From Tolypeutes matacus (taxonomy: Eukaryota > Chordata > Mammalia > Cingulata > Chlamyphoridae), in the NCBI GenBank assembly GCA_026826555.1, contig JAKSZT010017954.1, positions 8,256,489 through 8,320,488 on the forward strand: 64,000 bases of DNA. The letters are read 5' to 3'. Positions 32,171 to 44,155 of the stretch are shown here, in pieces. Position 1 is the stretch's first letter. Every line of letters begins with the position of its first letter. Under the pieces are notes generated by a model, which made no database searches, had not been told where the DNA came from, and saw nothing but the letters and a program-made list of their open reading frames with translations. The position numbers and the translations under genes are program-made.

Positions 32171-32560
32171 GAGGCGAGCTGGAGCTTGGCAGACGGTCCT
32201 CCTTCCTTTCCTCCCCAAAGAGGCTGCCCACGTTAACTCCGGCAAACTGCTGTTTCCTCGTTATTGGACAACTCACCCGAGCGCCCCCCACCTTAACTAC
32301 TTCATCCCCAGTGCCCACGCGTTAAGCCACAATCACACCTGCGTCCGCGCCCAGGGGGAGGGCGGGCCGCCGAGGTGGACCGGCCGGTGGCAGAAACTAT
32401 GGAAAGGAGGAGGATTCTGCGTGCCCACCCCTAGCAGCACCGAGGAGGCGCGTCTGCCAGGGACCAACGCCCGCCAACCCACCGCACCCGCTCCATGGGG
32501 GCCTGGGAACATGCGGTGCGGCCCCACTTCTCCTTCCAAGGTCGTAGAATCCATTCGATG

Positions 32561-33694
32561 AGGGAGAGAAGGCGCTTGGACAAGGCATGGGCTAGAAATC
32601 TCACAGACCACTCAGCAACCTGCCCTGGGGATGACCTCTGCCAACTCCACACCCAGATTCTTCTCCTATCCTACCCTCCTCCCACTACACGTTAGCCCAG
32701 TATTTCCAGGCACCTTTCCTGTTCCCCACCTGCTTACCTCCCGTGTGCCTAGGAGCTGGGAGAATACACAGTGCTACCAAGATTAGTGTTGTAAAGAAAA
32801 AGAAAAAAATCCAAACACTGAGATGGGTCTCAGACAATACCAGAGAGATGCCTGCCAGTGGCTTTCTGCACCTCCCAAGGGTATGCCAAGGAAAGGGAAC
32901 AAAACCCACCAGCAGACGATTTCCCAGGCTGGAGCAGGCTATTCTTCACCTTGCAGTGCCCTCTCTTCCAGAGTCCCCAGTTTCTTGCCCCCTCAAGGTG
33001 GCAAAAGGCTTGCTCACCAGCTTAGATGCCTCCAACTCCCAGAATCAAAACTCTTACACCAATCAGGAACAAAGCAGGCAATTTTGCCATAAGCATCTTG
33101 TCCAAATAGCTCAGCAATCACCCCTGCACTGGCTGGTTTAGCTGCCAGGGGGACTGTGGGCATAAGGGAATATGGGCCTTGGCGGCTGCCAAACAGCAGC
33201 CTAGGCTGCCCAGAGTCCCCTTCTTGCCTGACCCTCCTGGCTCAAAGCCTGGGGGTGGGTCCTCTGAGTCCCTGGAGCACTATGCGTGGACCACACCTTT
33301 GGCATTGAGCATTTTGCTACTCTTTATTATTACTATCTTTTTTTGTATGGACCCTACTTCCAAAATTATCTTATAAAACTTCCTGAGCCACTGGCTGAGA
33401 CTTATGTACCTAGTTCAGAAACATACAAAGAAGGCATGCTCTCTGGGGCTTTCCATGAAGGGCCATGGACAGATGAACAGAAAGAGAAGGTGAGGCCTCC
33501 GTAGCAAGTTTCCCTCTGATCCCTTAGTTTGGAGAATATCCTCATTGTCTAATAATCTGTTTCTTCTATAAGCAATTGTTTTGTCATTTTCTACATGGCA
33601 AACGGGTTCACAGACTCCCTTTGCAAGTCTATATAATCACATGCAGTTCTGGGTAGCATGTAGGGGTCACCTCCAAAGCAGAGTGGGGCACTTC
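32561..33694. other. Upstream/intergenic sequence, no gene seen
   Basis: Frames at 32743-33141 and 33179-33504 are unremarkable and overlap in several phases. No family is recognised; possibly unique DNA or very old repeats. Confidence 0.35.
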
Positions 33695-33925
33695 TGACAG
33701 CAAGCTCTCACTTTGCCCACCTGTGTGGATTTGGGCTAGTTATTTGTTCTCTCTGAATCTCACTTTCCTTATCTGTAAATGGCAATCATTAAAGTACCTC
33801 CCTCAGGAGGTTGTTGTAAAGATTAAAGGTAAGATTAAATGTGATCATGAGAAATAGCAGAGAGTTCAAGTAACTCGGTTCCTGGCATAAAGTATGCTTT
33901 CAATAAATGTTAGCTATGATCATGA
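33695..33925 (+). repeat. MIR SINE (sense)
   Basis: GTGTGGATTTGGGCTAGTTATTTG, AATCTCACTTTCCTTATCTGTAAATGG, GAGGTTGTTGTAAAGATTAAAGG, then GGCATAAAGTATGCTTTCAATAAATG: a nearly complete MIR. Confidence 0.9.
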
Positions 33926-34118
33926 ATTCTCATTCTGGACTCTCCAGGCAAAAACTCTTGAATTCAGGCTAAATAAAGACAGAGTCAAGGATGGGGTTGT
34001 AAGACCATTTGTTGAGCTCTCAGGCATATTTAAGGAAAGGCCAGTAAGAGCTTCCAGGAATCTCAGAGACACTGTCCTTAAGCAGCCTCACAGGAGGCTA
34101 GAGATAAAGAAAGGCCTA

Positions 34119-34300
34119 AACATAATGTAAACTGTAGAGCATGCCTAGTAGCAATGCTTCAATATGAGTTCATCAATTGTAACAAATGTACCACACTGAG
34201 GAAAGATGTTGGTGAGGGGATAGGGTGTGTGGAAGTCCCTTACATTTTCAATGTAAAATTATTGTTATCTAAATCTCTTTTAAAAAGAAAAAAAAAAAAA
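34119..34300 (+). mobile_element. Non-coding retroposon, copy C (5'-truncated) with TSD
   Basis: Only the last 180 bases of the family are present: AATGTAAACTGTAGAGCATG, TAGCAATGCTTCAATATG, CATCAATTGTAACAAATGTACC, then a short A-rich tail. A perfect 13-bp TSD AAAGAAAGGCCTA at 34106-34118 and 34301-34313 proves that this 3' end was inserted as a unit by target-primed retrotransposition. No open frame. Confidence 0.88.
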
Positions 34301-34313
34301 AAAGAAAGGCCTA

Positions 34314-35015
34314 TTCTTAAGGAGATCTGTAGTTGTGACTTTTGTCTAATGGGTGGATTATTATTCGAATCACAGGAAGTCCTCAATGCTTTTTTAAAGA
34401 AAGTATACTAGTTTAGGGCTGAAAGGAACAGAGACAGTATGAAGCAAAAATGAAAGGGACCCGTGGATCACCAAGTTCCGATGTGAAAGAAGTAGGCTGC
34501 AAAAGTGGACCATCTCTTATGGGAAAGGAATGATGACTCAGAGAGTAGAACCAAGAACCCAAAAGGTAGAGCCAAGAGCTGTGGAGAATCATTCCCAAGA
34601 AGCAGAAATGGGCCCTTAATTAAGGAACTGGTTACATGTTCCCAGCTGGATTTCAGAATTGCTAGGGACCAGTGATCACTATAGGAAATACCTATTTCCT
34701 CTCTCACTGAATGAAGCGTCGATTGTGGTTATCACATCTCTGCTTCACCAGTGTGTACTGAGTGTTCGGGGAGGGGGGATAACTTGTCTCTTTAGTTCAC
34801 AGGTCTTCAGATCAAGAAGAACTTCATCCACAGAGCATCATCCCTTCCTGAACCTACTTAGATGATGAGATCCAGAACCTCAAGCCTGAACCTGATGCCA
34901 CAATGAGATGGGGGGGGGTTGGTTTGTTTTTGTTTTGTTTTGTTTTGTTTTTGCATTTGGGGGATGATCTGAGTGTATTTTTCATGTTGGAATAATGTAA
35001 ATAATTTTTGGCTGA
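34314..35015. other. Unassigned sequence with (TTTTG)n
   Basis: Frames at 34413-34707 (minus) show no domain. A TTTTG microrepeat lies at about 34926-34950, after a G9 run. No gene. Confidence 0.35.
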
Positions 35016-35023
35016 AGGTGGAC

Positions 35024-35531
35024 TGTGGTGAATTGAAGAGGGCTTAGGGTGGCATCTCTCTCCCTACCCTCGAATCTGGACAGGCTCTGTGACTTCTTTG
35101 ACTAATAGAATATAGATGTTATTTTGTCAGCTACCAGGCCTAGGATTTAAGAAACTGGAAGCTTAATTTCCTGTCCCTTAGAGCATTCTCTTGGAGCCCT
35201 GAATCACCATGTAAAAAGTCCAGCTAGCCTGAGGCCACTGTGCCTTGAGGCAGTCCAAGCTAGCTGTGTGGAGAGGCTGTGTAGAGGTCAACAGGGAGAG
35301 AAGGAGGCAGGAAGGCAGGGAGGAAGAGAGAATAAAAGAGAGATGACTGGCCAGCCTACAGCCATTGCTGTAAGAGTCTTTCCAGCTGAGGTCCCAGATA
35401 TTGTAGAGCAGAGACAAGTCATCCTCACAGTACCATGTCTGAATTCCTGACAGAACTATAAGTGCTAGTAATAAATTGATGTTTTAAGCCACTTCCTTGT
35501 GGGATGATTTGTTATGCAGCAATAGATAACA
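35024..35531 (+). mobile_element. MLT1/MaLR-like LTR (sense)
   Basis: Starts TGTGGTGAATTGAAGAGGGC. Contains GGACAGGCTCTGTGACTTC, a GAGAGAGAAT-type purine tract, and near the end GTAATAAATTGATGTTTTAAGCC followed by TTGTTATGCAGCAATAGATAAC, the MLT1 polyadenylation region and 3' end. Boundaries are approximate and no TSD was found. Confidence 0.72.
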
Positions 35532-36338
35532 AGAATAATTTACTAACTTGGAAAGAAGTCCAAAATATATAATAAAGTGAAGAGCCAAAGAGCAAAGTAA
35601 CATGAATGATGCTACTTTTTTAAAAAGACAACTTTGTATGTGTATCCATATACACAGAATATAATTGGAACACTATCTGTTAATTGACTAACTCTGGAAA
35701 GTCAGTATAGGGAGGACTTTTACTTTATATATATATTTTTTGTGTGGATGTTATACAATAAGCATTTTTAACATTTGCTGAATTTTTTAATTCTGAGAAA
35801 AAATGTTCTACATTTATTTTCTTTCAAAGGAATAAATATATAATAGATATTTTTTAATAAAGAGTTTCAGTCTTAAAAGAAAACTAAAAATTTAATCTGT
35901 TCCAGGAATATTAATGTAAAGAGATTATACTGACACATATGTTGATGATTCTTTTAATTTCTAAGATAAAGACAAATTCAGACTGAAAAAAAATGGTAGT
36001 CAACAAAGGAAAAGTCAAGGTTGGTTTCAGTTTATGTAACACTAGGTCACAGAAGAAAATGAATCAATAAACTTAGAAAATAAACCAATAAAATAGTGTC
36101 ATCTAGGGTTTATATATTCAATTAGGTTGTTATCATGTATGAAAGTGAGACAAAAATATTTTCCTAATGAAATGGGTCAGGAAATGAATGGCTTCTCATT
36201 TTTCTCGGAAAAAAAAAAATTCAAAGAATGTATATTAGCCGACCAAAAATTGTTATCAAAGTTAAGAACTCAATAGTTGGAAAATTGGGGGTGTTAAAGA
36301 CTTGACAATAAGCAATTTAATTCAGTTCATAAAGAGTC
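35532..36338. other. AT-rich, L1-like remnants
   Basis: Text such as CAAAGTAACATGAATGATGC with TTTTTTAAAAAGACAAC and a TATATATATTTTTTG stretch resembles L1 3'UTR sequence. The remainder is too diverged to place. No gene. Confidence 0.35.
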
Positions 36339-36354
36339 AAAGGCTACGGATAAG

Positions 36355-37302
36355 ATACTACCCCAAATCGCGGGGTCCCTGAGGGCTCTGGAGACATCCA
36401 GACAATATAGTCAGGGCAGGTAGCTCAGGAGTTTGGCACCCTGCCAGTGGGCCCTACTTTGGAATTTATGCTCCCCAGAGTGACAGTTGGACTCAGTTGT
36501 GGTTTCCCTACATATGGTTCTTCTATCCTTCTATTTGAAGCTATAATTAGTACTAGAGTCGATAGATGTACATCCAAGAGACTTAAATCTTTGGGCTGTC
36601 CATGTGCCGGCTTGGCCCTGAATCTCAACATAGTTGCAACACCTACTCTCCGATTCATCGGTCTTACCCAGGACAGCTAACATGGAAGTGATGATGGACA
36701 ACTACCATACCAAGAAACTGAGAGAGTATACAACTGCAAGCAAGAGAGTCCCATCTGTCAGCCCTAGAGGATCACAGCCCCCTCTCAGTTAGAGGTGGAG
36801 TGAACATCACCATCCCAGAATCCTCAGGATTGGGGAATGAACCATGGACTAAAGTAGACTTACTGGTATTCTACTATGGACCTATTGTGATTCTAGCAAT
36901 GGAAGAAATTATATCACTGATGTGGAGGCCATGGCCACTGGAGGCTTTGAGAGCTGGGAGAGGGAAACAGGTGTAATACAGGAGCATTTTTGGGACTTGG
37001 GAATTGTCCTGAATGACATTGCAATGACAGATACAGGCCATTATAAATCTTGTCATCATCTACAGAATTGGGTGGGAGAGAGTGTAAACTACAATGTAAA
37101 CTTTAATGTACTCTTGGTAGCAATGCTCCAAAATGTGTTCATCAATTGCAATGAATGCACCTCACTAATGAAGGATGTTGTTAATGTGGGAAAATGTGGG
37201 AGGTGTGGGGAGTGGGGCATATGGGAATCCCCTATATTTTTTATGTAACATTTGTATAATCTAAGTATCTTTAAAAATATATAAAAAATAATTTTTTTAA
37301 AA
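36355..37302 (+). mobile_element. Non-coding retroposon, copy B (about 950 bp) with diverged TSD
   Basis: Aligns over its whole length with 3718-4620 of copy A at roughly 75-80% identity by eye. Shared blocks include GAAGCTATAATTAGTAC, CCCTGAATCTCAACA, ATTCTAGCAATGGAAG, GCCATGGCCACTGGAGG and ATGACAGATACAGGCCATTATA. A 16-bp imperfect TSD, AAAGGCTACGGATAAG at 36339-36354 versus AAAGGTTACTGATAGG at 37303-37318, brackets it. The short frames on both strands (36425-36680, 36922-37248) are not conserved between copies. Confidence 0.82.
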
Positions 37303-37319
37303 AAAGGTTACTGATAGGC

Positions 37320-37940
37320 ACAGTTTTGTAAAAATTATAAAAATAATAATTTCTAAACTTGATTTAAGTTAATAAAGAACTAGAAATAGAAGGTACAGCA
37401 TGAAAGAATTGAATTGTAACCAAAACTATTTCCTAATATAAGAAAAATTAAAATTCATATTTTATTCTTGACAATTAGAAAAATAAAATGTTTCAGGAAA
37501 ACTTAAAAGACAAATATTGACTTTTACCTCTGACTATAACGGAATAGATGTTCTTGCTGGGAAAAAAAATAATGAAAAAAAAAAAGAGAAAAAAGCAAAA
37601 CAAAAGAATAACAAAAACAAACAGCTGTTTGAAGACTTCGAAGTAAAACCAAGGTAGCCAGCAGTTGAGCCAAGTACTTAGAAGGGAAAAGGCACTGGTG
37701 TGAACTTGATGTTTCCCTTTGAAACATTTGCTGATTTCCAAGTGGCATTGGGCAAGAAGGCCAAAAAGAAAGTAATATCTCTGAAATTTTCAAAGCATCA
37801 CAGCTAAAGAGAAAATAAACAGATTTCAGTTCTACCAAGACAATCAGGCCCTGAGGGGCCAAATTCCAAAGGAAAGGAAAACCTCAAAAAATGGGGAACG
37901 TGAATCTGTTCCACTTCCCCCCAAAGGCATTTGCTTACTT
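37320..37940. other. AT-rich sequence left of L1 nest, no gene
   Basis: Poly-purine and poly(A)-like stretches (37560-37615) generate leucine/phenylalanine-rich frames on the minus strand (37493-37862) with no family match. Possibly an L1 5' remnant. Confidence 0.3.
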
Positions 37941-38936
37941 TGAAGCTGCACAAGGTAAAAGGCAAAGATAAGAAACCAAACAAAAGTAGCAGCTGGGAGG
38001 CTAAAAGTGAAGAAGAGCTTTCAGGAATGTCGCAATGCCCAGAGGACAAAATTTAGCATTGCCGAACTGCCAAGGGGGAAGGGCCCTGATAAACACCCCA
38101 GGGTTTCAGTCAAAGCTCCTTAAAAGACTATACATTAAGACTAAGGGCAAATCAAAACCTTTGGGATATTAAATCCAGCCTCAAATTATCTCAACCATTG
38201 ATTAGCAAAAGGTGATCTACACCAACCCTAATTGCCTGCCAAAAGAAAATTAAAATCTCTCTGAGGGGAGAGAAAAACATCTAGAGTCCCTACAGTTTTT
38301 TGGATATAATATCTGGCATTTAGTAAAAAATTACCAAGTATGCCAGGAGACAGGGTCAAATTAAGGAAAAATCAAGAGAAAAAGAGACAATAAAATCATA
38401 AATGATCCAGATGTTGAAGTTAGGTATAACAGATATTGAGACAATTGTGACAAATGTTCAAGAAAATGGATCACAAGATAAAGAAATTCACCTCAGAAGA
38501 ACTAGAATTTACTTTTAAAACAAAAGAGTGACTCTGGAAATAAAAGACAAAAGGTACTCAATAACTGGGTTTAAAGTAGATTAGACACAGAAGAGAAGAA
38601 TAGTGAACTGTTAAGTAGGTCAGTAGAAAATATCTGACTAAAGTAGGAAAAGAAGAAAAGATGGAAAATAGAGAAAAGCACTTAAGGGGTTCATGGAAAA
38701 TGGTTAATACTCAAACAAATAATTGAAGTCTGAAAAGGAAAGGAGAGAAAGAATAGAGCAAATGCCTATCTTGGCTGAGAATTTTCCAAAACTTATCAAA
38801 GACATTAAGCCACAGATTCAGGAAGTTCTATCAATTCCAAACAGGATATGTACAGATAAAAGCCACACCTAGGCAGTCATAATTACATTTTTAAAAACCA
38901 AAGACAAAATATAAAAAGTAGCCATAGTTCTTCTCC

Positions 38937-38962
38937 CTCACACACACACACACACACACACA
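38937..38962. repeat. (CA)n microsatellite
   Basis: About 13 CA units directly before the SINE fragment. It may have grown from the SINE tail or from the L1 A-rich region. Confidence 0.9.
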
Positions 38963-39012
38963 ATTATATGGGAGACGGCGGCCCAACCATTTGAGCCACA
39001 TCCGTCCCCCCA
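38963..39012 (-). mobile_element. DAS-like SINE fragment (antisense)
   Basis: TATATGGGAGACGGCGGCCC followed by CCATTTGAGCCACATCCGTCCCCCC is the antisense head of the DAS-like family. About 50 bp remain. Confidence 0.6.
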
Positions 39013-39178
39013 CATAATTACTTTCAAAGGAGCAACAATTAGCCTGACAGACGACTTCTCAACAGAAATTATTAAAGTTAGTATAACTCTATAATCTATT
39101 GTATAATCTTTGGTGTGCTAAAAGAAAATAACTATCCATCTAAAATGCAGCAAAAATATCCATTAAAAATGAATCAGT

Positions 39179-39364
39179 GGGGAGCAGAGGTGATTCGAGC
39201 TAATGAGCACCTCCCTCCCACATGGGAGTTTTGGGGTTTGGTTGCCCATGCCTCCTAAAAAGAAGAGGAGCACACAACAAACAGATACAGAGAGCAGACC
39301 GCAAGTGCAAATAGGGGTGGGGATGGGTGAATAAAATAAAATAAATCTTAAAAAAAAAAAAAAG
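39179..39364 (+). mobile_element. DAS-like SINE (sense)
   Basis: GGGGAGCAGAGGTGATTCGAGC, CCCTCCCACATGGGAGTTTTGG, GCCTCCTAAAAAGAAGAGGAGC, ACAACAAACAGATACAGAGAGC, then GGTGAATAAAATAAAATAAATC and poly(A): the variant whose body carries the AGCAGACAA...GGGGATGG module. It lies at the junction of the outer and inner L1. No clear TSD. Confidence 0.85.
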
Positions 39365-39366
39365 GG

Positions 39367-42300
39367 AACCAGGGACCTTTGCTTTGGAGCTTGTATCAGG
39401 CTTGCCCTCCTATTGGTAACAACTAGAAAACTAGGCAAATATATGAATTAACTGTTTTCAGTAATTGACCAACGGGCAGTGCAGGACTGTAATCCACGTG
39501 AGAAGAGAAACAAATGAGGTGAATTGCCCAGTTTTCTGTCTGAAGGCATTTTCTGTACCACCATAACGTGAAAGAAAACTAAAGCAGAGGACAATGGTCT
39601 CACTGAGTGGAGGAGACAGAGATGAGAGTTTGTGGAGGCATAAGTCGCTGGAGAGGAGAAAACTATGGAGATAAAGAGCTGGAAAAATCATCACAGGAAT
39701 TGTGAAGGGACTGAGTTTTTGGTTGATAACTAAGATGTGAATACATAGGATAAAATTCCACATAGCCAGGCAAGGATCAGTTGGTGGAGAGCTGTAAGGT
39801 AAACAATTCCTTGACATAAGAAAGGACTGGAAGATATTTAAGATCTGATGAACCTGAGTGAAGAGAACTCATTGAATAACTGGACCATACAATAGAGACA
39901 CCAAGAGGATGGCATCTAAGTTAGCCAGACTGAACTAGATCTAAAGCAAAGCCTATCCTAAGCCTTTAAGTTTTAACAAAGCTTAAAAACAAACATCAAA
40001 TGGATCAAACTAATTCTCAATTAACTTATCTGCTTAACAAAAAAAACTTGAAAATTCTTTAAATGACAACAGCAAAATCTAAAGATTCAACAACATTCTC
40101 AGTTACCATAGAAACAGAGGCAGAAATAACGTAATGGCATTAGCAGACAGGGTCTTTCAAACAACTCTTATAAATATGCTCAAGGATTTAAAGGAAAATA
40201 TGGACATAATAAAGAAAGTAATACATACTATAAAAAAGAAGCAAATGGAATTCTAAAGCTGAGATACACAATATTTAAAATGAAAATTTTGCTTGATGGA
40301 ATTAATCTAAGATTGGATGCTATAGAAAAAAAGTATAGAATTCAAGTGAAGTTGAATTCATAGGACTGGACTCTATCCAAATGAAGCACTATCCAAAGGA
40401 AGAAAAATGGCTGGAAAAAGTAGAGAGCTTTAGTGACCTATTGGAAAATATCAAGCAATCTAACATATGTGCAATTTAAAACCAGAAGTGGAAGTGAGCA
40501 GAGGGAGGGAGGGAGATTAGACAGAAGAAAAGAATTTGAATAAATAATGGTTAAAATTTTCTAAATCTGATGAAAGCTATAAATATACAGATCCAAGTGG
40601 CTCAACGAAATAAAAACAGGATAAATACAAGGAAAAACACACCAAGGTATATCATAATCAAATTGCTGAAAACCAGTGATAAAGAGAAAATCTTAAAACA
40701 TCCAGAAAAAAAGGACATGATATATCAGGAGAACCAAGATAAGAAAATCCACTGACTTCTTTTTGGAAATAATGCAAGCCAGAAGACAATAGGACAGCAT
40801 CTTTAATGTGCTGAAAAAGGAAAACCAAACCAAAAAAAAAAAACCTAGAATTTTCTAACCAGCAAAGAAATATTGTCTAAACTTGAGGCTGAAATAAGGA
40901 GCTTTTCAGATAAACAAAAAGTGAAAGAATTCATAGTCATCAGGTTAAAGTAAAATTATAAAAGAAGCTTAGAAATGATGAGTGCTGGAAATGGTAAATA
41001 TGTGAGTAAATATTGTTTTCTCATTTGTAAGTTTCTTTAAAAGATAGTTAACTGTTTAAAGCAAAAATAATACTAGTATATTATGGAGTTCATTGTAAAA
41101 TACATAAGTAAAATATACATATATGTAAAATGTTTACAACAACAGCACAAGAATGGGAGGGAAGAAATGCAAGTATACTGAAAATATTCCCCATGAACAT
41201 AAATACAAAAATTCTTTAAAATATATTAGCAAATTAAAACCAGCACTATATAAAAAAGGATAATGTATCTTGACAAAGTGTTTTTTCCAAGAATACAAAA
41301 TTGGTTTAAATATTTAAAAATGAATAAATATAATTTATCCTATTCACAGAAGAAAAAATCATATGATCATCTTAATACATGCAAAAAGAGCATTTGACAA
41401 AATTCAACACCAATTCATGATTTAAAAAAGTTCTCAGAAAACTAGGAATAGAAGGGAACTTCCTCAACATCACAAAGAGCATTTACAAAATACTTACAGC
41501 TCTTATCATCCTAACTGGTCAAAGATTGAATGCTTTCCATGTAAAATCAGGAACAAGGCAATAAGTACTTCAGCATCACTTCTACTCAACATTCATGGAG
41601 GCTCCAGTCAGTGTAATGTCAATGGAAAGAAGTAAACTGCATAATGACTGATAACAAAAAAGTAAAACTGCTTTTATTCAAAGTCAATATGATTGTGTAT
41701 GTAAAAAATCTTAAGGAATCTACCAAAAAAGCTATCTGAGGGAAGCAGATGTGGCTCAAGCAGTTGGGCGCCTACCTACCACATGGGATGTCAGGGGTTC
41801 GGTTCCTGGTGCCTCCTAAAAAATAAAAAGAAGACAATAAGCAGACAGAAAAAAAATTTGGGTGGGGGTGGGGAGAGAAATAAAATAATAAAATAAATCT
41901 TTAATAAAAAAGCTATTTGAACTAATAAATGACTTTAACAAGGTCACAGAACACAAGATCAATACAAACAATAAACAATTGGGAAATGAAATTATTTTTA
42001 AGTACCATTCATTGTAATATCAAAAATAATAGGGATAAGTTTAACAAAATAAGTGCAAGATTTGTATACTAAAAACTACAAAACACTGCTGAGAGAAATT
42101 GGAGAAGACCAAAATAAATGGAAAAATATAACGTATTCATGGATTGTGGTTTTGATATTTTTAAAAGGTTAGTTCTCCCCAAATTGATCTATTGTTTCAC
42201 CATAATCCTAATCAATATCCCAGCAAGGTTTTTTTGCAGAATTTGGAAAGCTGTTTCTATAAATTTATACATAAATGCCAAAACAATTTTTTTAGAAAGA

Positions 42301-43449
42301 AGAATGTTGGAAAGGATTTTACACTACCTGATTTCAAGACTTCTTATAAAGCTAATCAAAAGAGATAATAAATAAGGAATAGACCTAATGTATATGATCA
42401 ATTGATTTTTGACAATGTTGCCAAGTTAATTCAATGGGTGAAGGGATTAGTCTTTTCATCAAACTGTGCTGGAACAATTGGATTTTCATGTGGAAATAAA
42501 TAAACTTTGATGCTTACCTTACCCCATACACAAAAATCAACGCAAAATGGATCACATACTTAAATGTAAACACTAAAGCCAAAAAACTTTCAAAAGAAAA
42601 TAAAGAAGAAATCTCTGTAACCTTGAGGAAACAAAAATTTCTTTAAATAGGACACAAAACCATGAATCCCAAAGGAAAATATTGATAATTTTACTTTATC
42701 ACAATTAAAAATTTTGCTCTTCAAAAGACAACTTTGTAAAAATGAGAAGACAAATCACAGAGAAAAAAAATATTCACAATACATATATTTGACAATGAAT
42801 TGGTATCAAGAATGTATCAAGAAGATTTACAACTCAATGATATGAAAATAAGCAGCTCCACTTTTTAAAATGGGCAAATGATTAAAATAACACTACACAA
42901 GATCTACGAATGTTTCCAATAGCACATGAAAAGTGTTCAACCTCATTAGGCAGCAGGGAATGTAAATTAAAATCAAATGGAATACCACTACTACAACCAG
43001 TAGAAAGTCTGGCAGTACAAATGTTGGCAAAAATGTAGAGGAACTGGAACTTTCTCACAATACTGTTGGGAGTGTAAAATTTTTCAGTAACTTTAAAAAC
43101 TCTTTGGCAGGTTCTTATCGAGTTAAACACACAAGTACTCTATAAGTCAGCCATTTCAGTCCTAGGTATTTTTCCCAGAAAAATAAAAACATATGTCCAC
43201 AACATTTCTTTTACATGAATGCTCATAGATGCTTTCGTCATAATAGCCCAAAACTGGAAGCAATCCAAATGTGCATAGGTAGGTGAATGAATAAACAAAT
43301 TGTAGAATGCTCATACAATGAAATATAGCCCAAAAATTAGATACCCACAACAGCATGGTTGAATCTCAAAAACATTATACTGTGTGGAAGAAACGAGCAC
43401 AAAAGAGTATGCACTCCATTATTTCATTCTTAATAAATTCTAGAACACT
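39367..43449 (+). mobile_element. Inner L1 (5'UTR, ORF1 relic, ORF2 RT to C-terminus), left part
   Basis: In order: a 5'UTR-like stretch (39367-40100); ORF1 remnants with the C-terminal domain readable at 40570-40755 (PRYIIIKLLKTSDKEKILK); an inter-ORF stretch; then a jump into ORF2 reverse transcriptase text (41180-41600: CATTTGACAAAATTCAACACC, AAACTAGGAATAGAAGGGAAC) and on to the ORF2 C-terminal region (43160-43380). The endonuclease and first RT part are missing. The frame is destroyed by indels. It is interrupted at 41740 by a SINE and at 43450 by an LTR. Confidence 0.75.
41740..41905 (+). mobile_element. DAS-like SINE (sense) with TSD
   Basis: GGGAAGCAGATGTGGCTCAAGC, CTACCACATGGGATGTCAGG, GGTTCGGTTCCTGGTGCCTCC, GACAATAAGCAGACAG, GGTGGGGAGAGAAATAAAATAA, then a tail. 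A 15-bp TSD, AAAAAAGCTATCTGA at 41725-41739 and AAAAAAGCTATTTGA at 41906-41920 (one mismatch), places it within L1 ORF2. Confidence 0.9.
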
Positions 43450-44155
43450 TGTGGTAGATTGAATCAAGTAATCCAACAAAAGACGTTCTGAAACTTAATC
43501 CGCATCCCTGTGCGTGTGAACCCATTTGTAATTACAGACTTTGAAAGACATTGCCAGTTTAGGTGTGGCCAAATTGAATAGGGGTGGGTCTTAATCCATA
43601 TGACTGGAAGCCTTATAAAGAGAAAATCTGTACTCAGAAGTCAGAGAATGAACTAAAATGTAAACTACAGTCCATGGCTGTTGGCAATGCTTCAATATCT
43701 GCTCATCAATTGTAGCAAATGTACCACACTAAGGAAAGATGTTGTTAATGGGGGAAAGCACGGGAGGGGGAGAGGGCTGGGTATATGGGAATCCCCTATA
43801 TTTTTTATGTAACATTTATGTAATCTAAAGTTTCTTTAAAAGAAAAATTATCTTAAAAAAAGAAAAAAAAAGAAAAAGAGAGAAATCAGAGAAAGCCACA
43901 GGAAGAAGGCAGAAATCGGCGGAAACTGGAAGGGCACACACAAGGAATGCTCACAAGCTACGTGACCGGAGGCAGAGATGCAAGCCAGGGAACCCTAAAA
44001 ATTGCAGCAAGCCAGCACTAGAACACTGCAGACTTCAGGGAGAAGACAAGGCTTGCCCATGCCTTGATGTTGGACTTCTGGCCTCCTGTGAGCCAATAAA
44101 TGCTCGTTGTATAGGCCAAGTCACTGTGTGGAATTCGTCAGAGCAGCCCTGGCAA
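43450..44155 (+). mobile_element. MLT1/MaLR-like LTR (sense), itself interrupted
   Basis: The left half (TGTGGTAGATTGAATCAAG, CTTAATCCATATGACTGG, CCTTATAAAGAGAAAATC) ends at 43648. The right half starts at 43881 (AGAAATCAGAGAAAGCCACAGG) and reaches TTGATGTTGGACTTCTGGCC, GAGCCAATAAATGCTCG and TGTATAGGCCAAGTCACTGTGTGG, the typical MLT1 3' portion. It sits in the 3' end of the inner L1, between TAATAAATTCTAGAAC and the GGTCAAAACAGACC block. Confidence 0.8.
43649..43880 (+). mobile_element. Non-coding retroposon, copy D (5'-truncated) with TSD
   Basis: AAAATGTAAACTACAGTCCATGG, CATCAATTGTAGCAAATGTACC, TATGGGAATCCCCTATATTTTTTATGTAAC and an A-rich tail: the last 200 bases of the family. A 13-bp TSD, AGAAGTCAGAGAA at 43636-43648 and AGAAATCAGAGAA at 43881-43893 (one mismatch), shows insertion into the LTR. 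Confidence 0.88.

Larger units (their letters stand above)
30250..32560. promoter_or_regulatory. CpG island / gene promoter region
   Basis: About 2.3 kb of very GC-rich DNA with abundant CpG, in sharp contrast to the AT-rich surroundings. CCAAT at 32051-32055 is followed leftwards by a GC-box run (CGCCCCCGCCCCCACCCC, 32024-32041), an order that suits a minus-strand start around 31.9 kb. Good donor-like sites lie at 31368 (minus) and, weaker, at 30893 (minus), 31037 (plus) and 31167 (plus), so bidirectional or alternative first exons are possible. Frames up to 399 codons here are stop-poor because of GC content. Such islands mark promoters of housekeeping or developmental genes; the gene is not identifiable. 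Confidence 0.85.
37941..39177 (+). mobile_element. Outer L1 (5'UTR to ORF1 end), left part
   Basis: Sense L1 5' text: AGACTATACATTAAGACTAAGGG, CAAATCAAAACCTTTGGGATATTAAATCCAGCC, TAATATCTGGCATTTAGTAAAAAATTACC. It then runs through degenerate ORF1 (AATTTTCCAAAACTTATCAAAGACATTAAGCC) to its C-terminal-domain region near 39150. A (CA)n tract and a DAS SINE fragment sit inside it at 38938-39012. The element is cut by a second L1 and appears to resume after 44432 with the next part of L1. Confidence 0.65.

Noticed and set aside
31037..32236. 399-codon plus-strand open frame in the CpG island
   Set aside because: It overlaps long frames in other phases and on the other strand. Composition is Pro/Arg/Ala/Gly driven by GC content, and no domain or start context supports it.
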